Shown piece after piece: positions 7,201 to 13,894 of a stretch of DNA of 21,437 nucleotides; position 1 is the stretch's first letter, and each line of letters begins with the position of its first letter. The notes beneath the pieces are model-generated. The model saw only the letters and a list, made by a program, of their open reading frames with translations, did not search any database and was not told where the DNA came from. The DNA is from SVQP01 sp045603085 (GTDB taxonomy: Bacteria > Bacillota > Clostridia > Oscillospirales > CAG-272): NCBI GenBank assembly GCA_045603085.1, contig JAZULL010000068.1, positions 1-21,437 of the forward strand. The letters run 5' to 3'. A program made the position numbers and the translations under genes.

Positions 7201-8085
7201 TACGTGGAGGGCTACGTCGCCTGCGATTTCAACATCAACAAGGGTGACACCGCCGTAGGCAGATTTGCCACCTACGTGCACGACTATGAAGCACATGCGT
7301 GGGTCGAGGTATTCTTCGACGGCATCGGCTGGGTGCAGTATGAGTGCACGCCCGCATATTATGCAGGCATGTACGGCGGCCAGCAGAGCGGCGGTAATAA
7401 CGACAGCAGCTCGTCCACACCTCCTCCCTCGATTCAGGATGAGATCAAGGATATGATCGACTCCTGGGAGGATGAGCCCGAGGAAGAGATCGACGAGGAA
7501 GAGCTTCTGGAAAAAGAGCAGAGACGTAAGACCATCATCGCCTCGATCGTGGCCGTGGTGGTGCTGACCATCGCTGCGCTGATCGTCTGGGTGATCGTCA
7601 CGCTGAAAAACCGTGCGGCAAGCGCACAGGGCAAGCGTGATATGGCGGCTGACACCGTGCTCTCCGAGCATTTCGGACAGAACACGAGCGAGGACGACCG
7701 AAGAGAGCTGAGCTATGCCGTGATCGATGCGCTGACAAACCTGCTGGATATCTACGGACTCTCGCCCGAGCCGGGTGAGTTCAAGGATGCTTACGCGCAC
7801 CGTATTGCGGTGGATCTGGAGGATATTCTGGGTCGCTCTCCCGAGTATGAGCAGGATGAGCCCGATCCCGATCCCAATGCGCCCAAGCCCGCGCCGCTGC
7901 CCGTCAGCCCGCACCGCATGGGTCGGATCATGGATGCCATTGCGGCCGAGGAATTCGGACACGGCATGAGTGTGGCAGAGATGAAGCAGGTGGCTGCTTT
8001 GTATCGCGATCTGCATGCAAACGTGCATAAGCGCGTGCCCACCCTGCGCAGAATGGTTCTGCGTTATATCAAGAACAGACTCTGA
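4279..8085 (+). CDS. large membrane protein with transglutaminase-like domain
   Basis: A 1268-residue membrane protein, third gene of the MoxR operon. After a Lys-rich tail come about six hydrophobic segments (between 45 and 242). A very Lys-rich, coiled-coil-like stretch follows (about 278-361), then a seventh membrane segment (about 373-397). A large, probably extracytoplasmic region contains the transglutaminase-like core: Cys955 in GYCVQFASA, His1006 in HAWVEV, and Glu1022 in QYECTP, where many relatives have Asp in a DPT motif. A Ser/Pro linker, an acidic stretch, an eighth membrane segment (about 1085-1107) and a C-terminal cytoplasmic domain resembling the DUF4129 type complete it. Such proteins are thought to act as peptidases or cross-linkers at the cell surface, substrate unknown. 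It is longer than the usual 700-900 residues, mainly in the extracellular part. Transcription ends at the hairpin at 8093. Confidence 0.87.
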   Translation: MAKKEKKVKAKKQPKEKKQVPLVPEHQRPLICPPDGAGRGLGVRILGYACRCLVVMCLIWALMMFFGGAFTGAYEYSVCVSNTTMLGLAFFATAVLGLICYNRYAALGGIALGAVGFVMLTPNVVQGTLALYNGFLCRLYLSKYTMYLTNLGIGVPGLTSGEALAGYYKEQLTAFGADGMLVMAFVLAAIFVPLVARRTRPVVPTLTCLAIIVPVCTFNIAASNLGAGMLIASICAVLVMWAYDRMFRRAVDANKFDTKLQLFSEDGKPEYPEEYLQKLQAKQQKKQQKKLAKEARKQKRKHKKEQTVDEELTDYFATKTKKTKPARARLTDEEKKALKAEKKQKKLRAKEVRRQVRKVRKYEQVTDSAKRAMGGFAAAMMLAVSLLIVIVPTVVVDDYMVIELLDEKISYVRAYVTAALMGDDERLDELEYELDNENFKPHSTELEHLQFDGTQIFYIESQYAANLYLKGWIGVDYRDGAWYTGQGTDDPENPGAFEAWREMYGLDDMPAEQMFYDFYQLSHPDLEIFEPGYDFLTKYHKYGDYGFVAMRVHLRRVNSPSSHLYLPSVTDPSRDLYGYGNNEQSEHSFVNYFDGTLTGRDFTKAGTKYSAMTFTPIKTDKDWAATLGADIAYYNLQKQLILAYNSYEVEQMSYGPSVNPTYTVKLEKDVPAKGLVTITYRRSSKVADSFVMRAEDVTYTAQESLVLRDANGGEYTVSLDRNSKVVGVDTAVTDSLFHRYISGKDSDKTEIDRMLFGGSIKNEETGANYSDYVYTFYTGKSDSKIIADIAQYIRKNATYEVREETGEFEHIEAVTHEEFRLAEGEVDLSGETVYYHKIEETDENGQVTERYEPVADVTSVLDTDLYEVVVVVDEEAYDRPVYKVTEYPYDFTAADARGATFAAAAVQRNDLVMAVIDYIIDDLGCEYTLTPDLESVDPALDGVENFLTVTKQGYCVQFASAVCLILREYGIPARYVEGYVACDFNINKGDTAVGRFATYVHDYEAHAWVEVFFDGIGWVQYECTPAYYAGMYGGQQSGGNNDSSSSTPPPSIQDEIKDMIDSWEDEPEEEIDEEELLEKEQRRKTIIASIVAVVVLTIAALIVWVIVTLKNRAASAQGKRDMAADTVLSEHFGQNTSEDDRRELSYAVIDALTNLLDIYGLSPEPGEFKDAYAHRIAVDLEDILGRSPEYEQDEPDPDPNAPKPAPLPVSPHRMGRIMDAIAAEEFGHGMSVAEMKQVAALYRDLHANVHKRVPTLRRMVLRYIKNRL

Positions 8086-8092
8086 TACCCAT

Positions 8093-8118
8093 CGGGCCAA
8101 GCCTTTCGGCTTGGCCCG
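8093..8118 (+). terminator. terminator after the MoxR operon
   Basis: A perfect 11-bp stem, CGGGCCAAGCC (8093-8103) with GGCTTGGCCCG (8108-8118), has a TTTC loop and a modest T-rich tail (GATTTT). It starts 7 bases after the stop codon. Confidence 0.8.
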
Positions 8119-8134
8119 GATTTTCGTGTTTGTC

Positions 8135-8164
8135 TTGACAGGGAAATGGCTGATATGTTATACT
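8135..8164 (+). promoter_or_regulatory. sigma-A promoter of the first solute-binding lipoprotein
   Basis: TTGACA (8135-8140), an 18-base spacer and TATACT (8159-8164), with a TG extension (TGT, 8156-8158). AAGGAG (8180-8185) then sets the ATG at 8195. The same layout recurs before both sister genes. Confidence 0.85.
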
Positions 8165-8194
8165 GAAAGCAGAAAAATAAAGGAGTGAACGTCC

Positions 8195-9670
8195 ATGAAA
8201 AGAGCACTTTTATTGCTTCTCCTTGCCGCCACGCTGCTGCTGACTTTGGCGGCCTGCGCGCAAGCTCCCGACCGGAATCCGGACAATACCACAGCCGCCG
8301 ATGAGGTGACCGATCCCACGCAGCTGGACAATATCCCCGAAGATTTGAAATTCGACGGTCAGGACGTGGTCATCTTAAGCCGCGCCATGCAGGGCTGGAC
8401 GTGGGACGAGGTGGCCGTGCCCGAGCTCAACACCGAGCCTGTCAACGACGCCATCTTTAACCGCAATCTCATCGTGGGAGACCGTCTGAACGTCAACATC
8501 GTGTCAAATCCCATCGAGGACCCCGACCAGTTCAAGCCGATCACCGAGATCGAGCGTGTGGTCAAGGCGGGCTCTGCGGACTATGATCTGGTAGCGGGCG
8601 CGTGCTACGTCACCATTGCCTCTGCGGCCAAGGGGACCTTTCTGGATCTGAGTGATCTGGAGTATCTCGACCTTTCCCGCGATTACTGGATGCAGGATTA
8701 TAACGAGGTGATCTCGTACGGCCGGAGCCAGTACACCGCAACGGGTGCGATCGCGTTGTCCACCTACCGATTTGCATTCGTCACGCTGTTCAATAAAAAC
8801 ACGTTTGACGACCACAGCCTGCCGTATCTGTACCAGGCGGTGAGCAACGGTACCTGGACGCTGGATTATCAGGCTGCCATTGCCAAGGAGCTTTATGAGG
8901 ATCTCAACGGCGACGGCAAACGCGACGAGGACGATCACTACGGACTTGTGACTTGCCCGGGACTGAGCACCGACCCCTACTGGAGTTCCTGCGATCTGCC
9001 TATTCTGAGAAAGAGCGAGGACGGCTATGATTTTGTGCTGGACACCGGCAGACTCTCCGACGCGGTGGACAAGATCCTGTATCTGTTCTACGATTGCGGC
9101 GGCACGTATCTGTATAAAGAGGTAGCCAACAATACCGAGCAGGATGAGATCCGCCTGATGTTCTCCAAGGGCAAGAGTGCCATGGCAACCTTACGTCTGG
9201 TAGCCGCCGAGCAGCCCGATCTGCGCAATATGGAGCAGCAGTACGGCATCGTGCCCATGCCCAAGCTCAACGAGGCGCAAAAGGATTACGGCACGCTGAT
9301 GCACGACCAGTTCACGGTGTTCTGCATTCCCGCCTCGGCCGATGCATCCAAGCTGGAGCTGATCGGCGCTGTCATGGAGGTCATGGCATCGGAGTCCCAG
9401 CGTCTGGTCAAGCCGGCGTATTATGAGATCGCGATCAAGAGGAAGTATATGAGTGATCCCGTCGCGTGGGACATGCTGGATCTGACCTTCGCGCACGTCA
9501 CGGTGGACGCGGGAGTGGTGTACGGCGAGGCAATTTCCTATCCGCACCATAAGCTGCGCACCATCATCGGGGGCAAGACCAACCGCGTTTCCTCGCAGTT
9601 CGGCAGGATCGAATCCACATTGAACAGACAGCTGGCCAAGCTGATCGGTAAATTGGAAAAATTGGAGTGA
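8195..9670 (+). CDS. extracellular solute-binding lipoprotein, paralogue 1
   Basis: A 491-residue lipoprotein of the family 1 extracellular solute-binding type. It has a signal peptide with a lipobox ending LAAC (Cys21), then an acidic linker, then the folded domain. Visible signatures are VILSRAMQGWTWDEVAVPEL near the start of the mature part, and an EF-hand-like loop DLNGDGKRDEDD (from residue 236) with Asp/Asn at positions 1, 3, 5, 9 and 12, which fits calcium binding. Such proteins usually deliver sugars or other small molecules to ABC permeases, but no permease or ATPase gene is nearby, so the ligand and transporter are unknown. It is the first of three same-length paralogues in a row, each with its own promoter. 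The terminal sequence is more diverged from the other two than they are from each other, by eye. Confidence 0.85.
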   Translation: MKRALLLLLLAATLLLTLAACAQAPDRNPDNTTAADEVTDPTQLDNIPEDLKFDGQDVVILSRAMQGWTWDEVAVPELNTEPVNDAIFNRNLIVGDRLNVNIVSNPIEDPDQFKPITEIERVVKAGSADYDLVAGACYVTIASAAKGTFLDLSDLEYLDLSRDYWMQDYNEVISYGRSQYTATGAIALSTYRFAFVTLFNKNTFDDHSLPYLYQAVSNGTWTLDYQAAIAKELYEDLNGDGKRDEDDHYGLVTCPGLSTDPYWSSCDLPILRKSEDGYDFVLDTGRLSDAVDKILYLFYDCGGTYLYKEVANNTEQDEIRLMFSKGKSAMATLRLVAAEQPDLRNMEQQYGIVPMPKLNEAQKDYGTLMHDQFTVFCIPASADASKLELIGAVMEVMASESQRLVKPAYYEIAIKRKYMSDPVAWDMLDLTFAHVTVDAGVVYGEAISYPHHKLRTIIGGKTNRVSSQFGRIESTLNRQLAKLIGKLEKLE

Positions 9671-9676
9671 TTTTTT

Positions 9677-9705
9677 GCCGCCGCATCATTGCGGCGGCTT
9701 TTTTT
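9677..9705 (+). terminator. terminator after paralogue 1
   Basis: GCCGCCGC (9677-9684) pairs with GCGGCGGC (9691-9698) around a 6-base loop, followed by seven T (9699-9705). The next promoter's -35 box begins just one base after the T-run. Confidence 0.9.
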
Positions 9706-9706
9706 C

Positions 9707-9736
9707 TTGACAAAGGAGGAAGGAATATGATATACT
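9707..9736 (+). promoter_or_regulatory. sigma-A promoter of paralogue 2
   Basis: TTGACA (9707-9712), an 18-base spacer, TATACT (9731-9736) with a TG extension (TGA, 9728-9730). The -35 box abuts the preceding terminator. Confidence 0.85.
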
Positions 9737-9769
9737 GGATATATTAACAAGGAAAGAGAGAACAGCACC

Positions 9770-11242
9770 ATGAAAAAGCTTTTGGCATTGCTTCTTTTAC
9801 TTGCAATTCTGATCCCGACTTTTGTTGCCTGTGCCGATATCGGTGTTGGCGGGGAGGATACCACCGTAAACCAGGAAGAGACCGAGCCCTCCCAACTGGA
9901 CGATTTGCCCGCAGATCTGGCGTTTGACGGTGAGGATGTGGTCATTCTCAGCCGCGCATTCCTTGGCTGGACGTGGGATGAGGTTGCGGTTCCCGAGCTC
10001 AATTCTGAGCCCGTTAACGACGCTATCTTCAACCGCAATGCCAAGGTCTCCGACAGACTGAACGTCAATATCGTGTCCAGTCCCATCGAGGATGCCGACC
10101 AGAGTAAGCCCATCGCCGAGATCGAGCGCGCCGTGCTGGCGGGCTCCGAGGACTACGATCTGCTGGCAGGTGCGGCGTATCTGACCGTCAACAGCGCGCT
10201 GTCGGGCACCTTCCGTGACCTGACCCAGCTGGACTATCTGGATCTGGAAAAGAGCTACTGGACACAGGATTACAACGAGGTGATCAGCTACAACGACAGA
10301 CAGTATACCGCCACCGGTATGATCGTGCTGTCCACCTATCGCTTCGCCTTTGTCACCATGTTCAACAAGAACGTGTTTGACGACAACAGCATTCCTTATC
10401 TGTACGAAACCGTTGCCAATAACGAGTGGACGCTGGACTATCAGGCCGGCATCGCCGAGACCTTCTACCAGGACCTCAACGGTGACGATAAGAAGGACGT
10501 GGATGACTTTTACGGTCTGATCACCTCGGCTTACATCAGCACCGACCCCTACTGGGCGTCCTGCAACATTCCGCTGGTGCAGAAGAATTCTGAAGGCGAG
10601 TATACCTACGTGCTTGATGTCGGCAGACTTTCCAATGCTACAGACAAGATCCTCAAGCTGTATTATGAGAGCGGCACCTACGCTTATCAGCATTATGGCC
10701 TTGACGAGGAGCAGAACGATATCCGTATCATGTTTGCCAAGAGCCAGGGCGCTATGGCAACGCTGCGTCTGGTAGCTGCCGAGCAGGGGGATATCCGTAA
10801 CATGGAGGATCAGTACGGCATCGTTCCCATGCCCAAGTATGACACCGCACAGGCTGAGTACGGCACACTGCTGCACGACCAGTTCACCGTTTATGCCGTT
10901 CCCGCAACCGTCAAGGACGATAAGTTCCAGCTTTGCGGAGCTGTGCTGGAGGCTATGGCGTCCGAATCCATGCTCACGGTCAAGCCCGCCTATTATGAGA
11001 TCGCCCTCAAGCGCAAGTACATGAGTGACCCCACCGCATGGGAGATGCTGGATCTGATCTTTGACACGGTCAAGATCGATGCGGGCATCGTATACACCGC
11101 CGCGCTGAGCAGCCCGCACGATAAGCTGCGCCAGATCATCACCTCCAAGAAGAACACGGTTGCATCGAGCTACCGAAAGGCTGCAACCCAGGTGGCCAAG
11201 GCTCTGAAGAAGATGGCCGATAAGCTGGATAATCTCGAGTGA
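9770..11242 (+). CDS. extracellular solute-binding lipoprotein, paralogue 2
   Basis: A 490-residue sister of the genes on both sides, alignable over its whole length almost without gaps. The signal peptide ends in a FVAC lipobox (Cys21), so the mature protein should be lipid-anchored on the outer face of the membrane. It shares the VILSRA and GWTWDEVAVPELNSEPV block and the C-terminal YYEIALKRKYMSDP block. The EF-hand-like loop reads DLNGDDKKDVDD, with Asp at position 6 where calcium loops usually have Gly. The ribosome binding site before ATG 9770 is weaker (GAAAGAGAG) than those of its sisters. The ligand is unknown and no permease is visible. It probably arose by tandem duplication followed by divergence. 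Confidence 0.85.
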   Translation: MKKLLALLLLLAILIPTFVACADIGVGGEDTTVNQEETEPSQLDDLPADLAFDGEDVVILSRAFLGWTWDEVAVPELNSEPVNDAIFNRNAKVSDRLNVNIVSSPIEDADQSKPIAEIERAVLAGSEDYDLLAGAAYLTVNSALSGTFRDLTQLDYLDLEKSYWTQDYNEVISYNDRQYTATGMIVLSTYRFAFVTMFNKNVFDDNSIPYLYETVANNEWTLDYQAGIAETFYQDLNGDDKKDVDDFYGLITSAYISTDPYWASCNIPLVQKNSEGEYTYVLDVGRLSNATDKILKLYYESGTYAYQHYGLDEEQNDIRIMFAKSQGAMATLRLVAAEQGDIRNMEDQYGIVPMPKYDTAQAEYGTLLHDQFTVYAVPATVKDDKFQLCGAVLEAMASESMLTVKPAYYEIALKRKYMSDPTAWEMLDLIFDTVKIDAGIVYTAALSSPHDKLRQIITSKKNTVASSYRKAATQVAKALKKMADKLDNLE

Positions 11243-11252
11243 TATACTTTCG

Positions 11253-11283
11253 CCGCCAACCCACGTGGGTTGGCGGTTTTTTT
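11253..11283 (+). terminator. terminator after paralogue 2
   Basis: CCGCCAACCC (11253-11262) pairs with GGGTTGGCGG (11267-11276) around the loop ACGT, followed by seven T (11277-11283). The stem is nearly the same sequence as the hairpin after paralogue 3 (12833-12853). Confidence 0.9.
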
Positions 11284-11284
11284 C

Positions 11285-11313
11285 TTGACAATCAAGGAGA
11301 TGTTTGATATACT
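11285..11313 (+). promoter_or_regulatory. sigma-A promoter of paralogue 3
   Basis: TTGACA (11285-11290), a 17-base spacer, TATACT (11308-11313) with a TG extension (TGA). The -35 box again starts one base after the terminator T-run. Confidence 0.85.
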
Positions 11314-11346
11314 GTAGGTAACATTAAGAGAAAGGAAGCACTTTTT

Positions 11347-12819
11347 ATGAAAAAAGCACTTGCATTGCTTCTTGTGCTCGCCACGCTGACCTGCCTGCTT
11401 GCCGCTTGCGCACAGTCGGGGACGGATGAGCCGGGCACCTCTGCTTCGGAGCAGACTACAGAAAAAGAACATCTTGACGACCTGCCCGAGGGGCTGGACT
11501 TCGACCAAGAAGAGGTTGTCATTCTCAGCCGCGCCCTGCAGGGGTGGACTTGGGACGAGGTTGCCGTTCCCGAGCTCAATTCCGAGCCTGTCAACGACGC
11601 CATTTTTAACCGTAATGCCACGGTCAGCGACCGCCTGAACGTCAAGCTTGTGCCCGTTCCCATCGAGGATGCCGATCAAAGCCTGCCCTTGCTTGAGATG
11701 GAACGCGCGGTGCTTGCGGGATCGGACGAATACGATCTGGTTGCGGGTGCTTGCTATCTGGTGATGTATACCACGTTGCAGGGCTATCACCGTGACCTGA
11801 GCGGTCTGGAATACCTGGATCTGGACAAGGATTACTGGACGCAGGATTATAACGACGTTATTTCTTACAACGGAAGTCAATACAGCGCTACGGGTATGAT
11901 CGCGCTGTCCACCTACCGTTTTGCCTTTGTCACCATGTTCAATAAGTCGGTGTTTGACGATATGAGCGTACCGTATCTGTACGAATCGGTCAACAACGGC
12001 ACGTGGACGCTGGATTATCAGGCTGAGCTTTCCAAGTCGTTTTATCAGGATCTCAACGGTGACGGAAAGCAGGACAAGGATGATTTCTACGGACTTTTGA
12101 CCGGCTCGGGCATCAGTGTTGACCCTTATTGGGCGTCCTGTAACATTCCTTTATTGCAAAAGAATTCTGATGGGGAATACGAATACGTGCTGAACGTTGG
12201 CAAGCTCTCGGATGCCACGGATAAGATCATGAGATTGTTCTATGAGAGCGGTACGTACAGCTTTACGGCCGACGGCATGGACTCCGAGCAGGACGATATC
12301 CGTATCGCCTTTGCAAACGGGAACGGTGCCATGGCAACCTTGCGCCTTGTGGCGGCTGAGCAGGCGGACATCCGCAATATGACCGATCCGTACGGCATCG
12401 TGCCCATGCCCAAATTCGATACGGCGCAAAAGGAATACGGCACGCTGCAGCACGACCAGCTCACGGTATATGCCGTTCCCGTCACGGTGAAGGATGAGAA
12501 ATTCCGGGTGCTGGGTGCCGTTCTGGAGGCAATGGCGTCCGAGTCTATGAAAACGGTCAAGCCCGCATATTATGAGATCGCACTCAAGAGAAAGTACATG
12601 AGCGATCCCGTGGCGTGGGATATGCTGGATATGATCTTTGATACTGTCAAGATTGATGCGGGCATCGTCTATACCTTGCCGCTGGATGTTCTGCACGCGC
12701 ACATGCGAGATATCGTTGCTTCCAAAACCAATACGGTTTCTTCGCAGTACGGAAAAATGGAGTCGTCTGTTAAAAAGAAGCTCAAAACCATGCAGGAGCA
12801 GCTGGACGGTTTGGAATAA
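11347..12819 (+). CDS. extracellular solute-binding lipoprotein, paralogue 3
   Basis: A 490-residue lipoprotein, third of the tandem set. It has a signal peptide with a LAAC lipobox (Cys21), a Ser/Thr/Glu-rich linker, and the shared solute-binding fold. The EF-hand-like loop DLNGDGKQDKDD has all expected ligand positions and a Gly at position 6. AAAGGAAG (11331-11338) sits 8 bases before ATG 11347. The strongest blocks shared with its sisters are around the first beta strand (GWTWDEVAVPELNSEPV), STYRFAFVTMFNK, and YYEIALKRKYMSDP. The likely role is capture of an oligosaccharide or similar solute at the surface; the ligand is not predictable from sequence. It converges on dapA, with a shared hairpin between them. 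Confidence 0.85.
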   Translation: MKKALALLLVLATLTCLLAACAQSGTDEPGTSASEQTTEKEHLDDLPEGLDFDQEEVVILSRALQGWTWDEVAVPELNSEPVNDAIFNRNATVSDRLNVKLVPVPIEDADQSLPLLEMERAVLAGSDEYDLVAGACYLVMYTTLQGYHRDLSGLEYLDLDKDYWTQDYNDVISYNGSQYSATGMIALSTYRFAFVTMFNKSVFDDMSVPYLYESVNNGTWTLDYQAELSKSFYQDLNGDGKQDKDDFYGLLTGSGISVDPYWASCNIPLLQKNSDGEYEYVLNVGKLSDATDKIMRLFYESGTYSFTADGMDSEQDDIRIAFANGNGAMATLRLVAAEQADIRNMTDPYGIVPMPKFDTAQKEYGTLQHDQLTVYAVPVTVKDEKFRVLGAVLEAMASESMKTVKPAYYEIALKRKYMSDPVAWDMLDMIFDTVKIDAGIVYTLPLDVLHAHMRDIVASKTNTVSSQYGKMESSVKKKLKTMQEQLDGLE

Positions 12820-12832
12820 ACAAAAAATATGA

Positions 12833-12853
12833 CGCCAACCCATGTGGTTGGCG
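12833..12853. terminator. bidirectional terminator between paralogue 3 and dapA
   Basis: CGCCAACC (12833-12840) pairs with GGTTGGCG (12846-12853). The rightward tail is only moderately T-rich (CTTGTTTGTTTA). Read leftward, the hairpin is followed by TCATATTTTTTG, which is a better tail for dapA. Confidence 0.75.
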
Positions 12854-12867
12854 GCTTGTTTGTTTAT

Positions 12868-13764
12868 TTATTGCACCAATCCGTAGCCCGAAAGCAGCTT
12901 GGCCAAGACGTCCTTTTCCTCGGGCGACATGGGGCAGAGCGGCAGGCGGAAGCGGTCGCGGCAAAGACCCATGAGCGCGCAGGCGGTCTTGACGGGCACG
13001 GGATTGACCTTGGCCATGGTCGCGTCCATCAGCGGCAAAAGTGCGCGCTGTATGCCTGCGGCGGCGGTGACGTCGCCGCGTTCCCAAGCCGCACAAAGCT
13101 CGTGCATTTCCCGCGGCACAAGGTTGCTGACCACCGAGATCACACCCTGCGCGCCCAGTGCGAGCAGGGGCAGGGTCAGTCTGTCACAGCCCGAATAGAG
13201 TGGGAGCACGTCGCCGCATTCGCGCATGACGCGCTGGGCGTATACGATATCGCCCGAGGCCTCCTTGACGCCGCAGATGTTGGGATGCGCAGCCAGCGCG
13301 GCGTAGGCGGAGAGCGGGATCTCACAGCCGGTGCGCGCGGGTACGTTATACAGAATGATCGGCTTCTCGGCGGCTTCGGCAATCGACTCGAAATGCAGAG
13401 CGATGCCGCGCGGTGTGGCCTTGTTGTAATAGGGGGTGACACATAAAAGCGCGTCCACACCGGTGTGGCTGACCGCGCGCGCCAAGGCGCATGCGTGCGC
13501 GGTATCGTTTGAGCCCGCGCCGCCGATGACCGGCACACGACCTCTCACGGTGTGTACCGCGCAGGCGCAAAGCTCAACCTGCTCCTCGGGCGAGAGCGTG
13601 CTGGCCTCGCCCGTCGTGCCGGCGATGACCAAGGCGTCCGCGCCGAGTGCAAGGTTTCGCTCAATCATGGAAATAAAGCTGTCGAAGTCTATCCGACCGT
13701 GCAAAAAGGGCGTGATCAGCGCAGTTGCACAGCCGCGAAAGGGGATGGCGGTATTTTTTTGCAT
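12868..13764 (-). CDS. dapA: 4-hydroxy-tetrahydrodipicolinate synthase
   Basis: A 298-residue cytoplasmic (beta/alpha)8-barrel enzyme. It condenses pyruvate with aspartate semialdehyde, the first committed step toward diaminopimelate and lysine, so it feeds peptidoglycan synthesis. Motifs include GTTGEA (Thr50, Thr51), YYNK, YNVPARTG (Tyr139, Arg144) and GVKEASGD with the Schiff-base Lys167. The length is normal for DapA. GGAGG on the minus strand (13777-13773) lies 8 bases before the ATG. It is a single gene reading toward the lipoproteins and divergent from queA; no other lysine-pathway gene is in view. N-acetylneuraminate lyase is a related fold, but the motif set fits DapA better. Confidence 0.93.
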   Translation of the reverse strand: MQKNTAIPFRGCATALITPFLHGRIDFDSFISMIERNLALGADALVIAGTTGEASTLSPEEQVELCACAVHTVRGRVPVIGGAGSNDTAHACALARAVSHTGVDALLCVTPYYNKATPRGIALHFESIAEAAEKPIILYNVPARTGCEIPLSAYAALAAHPNICGVKEASGDIVYAQRVMRECGDVLPLYSGCDRLTLPLLALGAQGVISVVSNLVPREMHELCAAWERGDVTAAAGIQRALLPLMDATMAKVNPVPVKTACALMGLCRDRFRLPLCPMSPEEKDVLAKLLSGYGLVQ

Positions 13765-13803
13765 ATAGGTGGCCTCCGTGGGGATGAAAATTTAAAAAAG
13801 CGG

Positions 13804-13832
13804 TTGAAAAATACGCCGATATATATTATAAT
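13804..13832 (+). promoter_or_regulatory. sigma-A promoter of queA
   Basis: TTGAAA (13804-13809), a 17-base spacer and a perfect TATAAT (13827-13832) within an AT-rich near-palindrome. Transcription should start near 13839, so the ATG at 13838 cannot be the translation start. Confidence 0.8.
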
Positions 13833-13854
13833 ATATCATGTATAGTTATGTTTA
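13825..13854 (-). promoter_or_regulatory. possible dapA promoter, overlapping the queA promoter
   Basis: On the minus strand, TATAAT (13830-13825) has TAAACA (13854-13849) 18 bases upstream, a four-of-six match to the -35 box. The two -10 boxes would overlap, so only one polymerase could bind at a time. Confidence 0.4.
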
Positions 13855-13894
13855 TATGACAGTATATGACACAAGATTTCGGAAGGAAACATAC

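Noticed and set aside
6388..8100. Long minus-strand open frame opposite the transglutaminase gene, and similar antisense frames at 2891-4210, 9797-11119 and 13826-14980
   Set aside because: They lie wholly opposite well-supported genes, carry no recognisable motifs, and arise from the GC-rich codon pattern of the sense gene.
8900..8940. Dockerin domain in the lipoproteins
   Set aside because: Only one calcium-type loop is present, inside a solute-binding fold; dockerins need two paired repeats.
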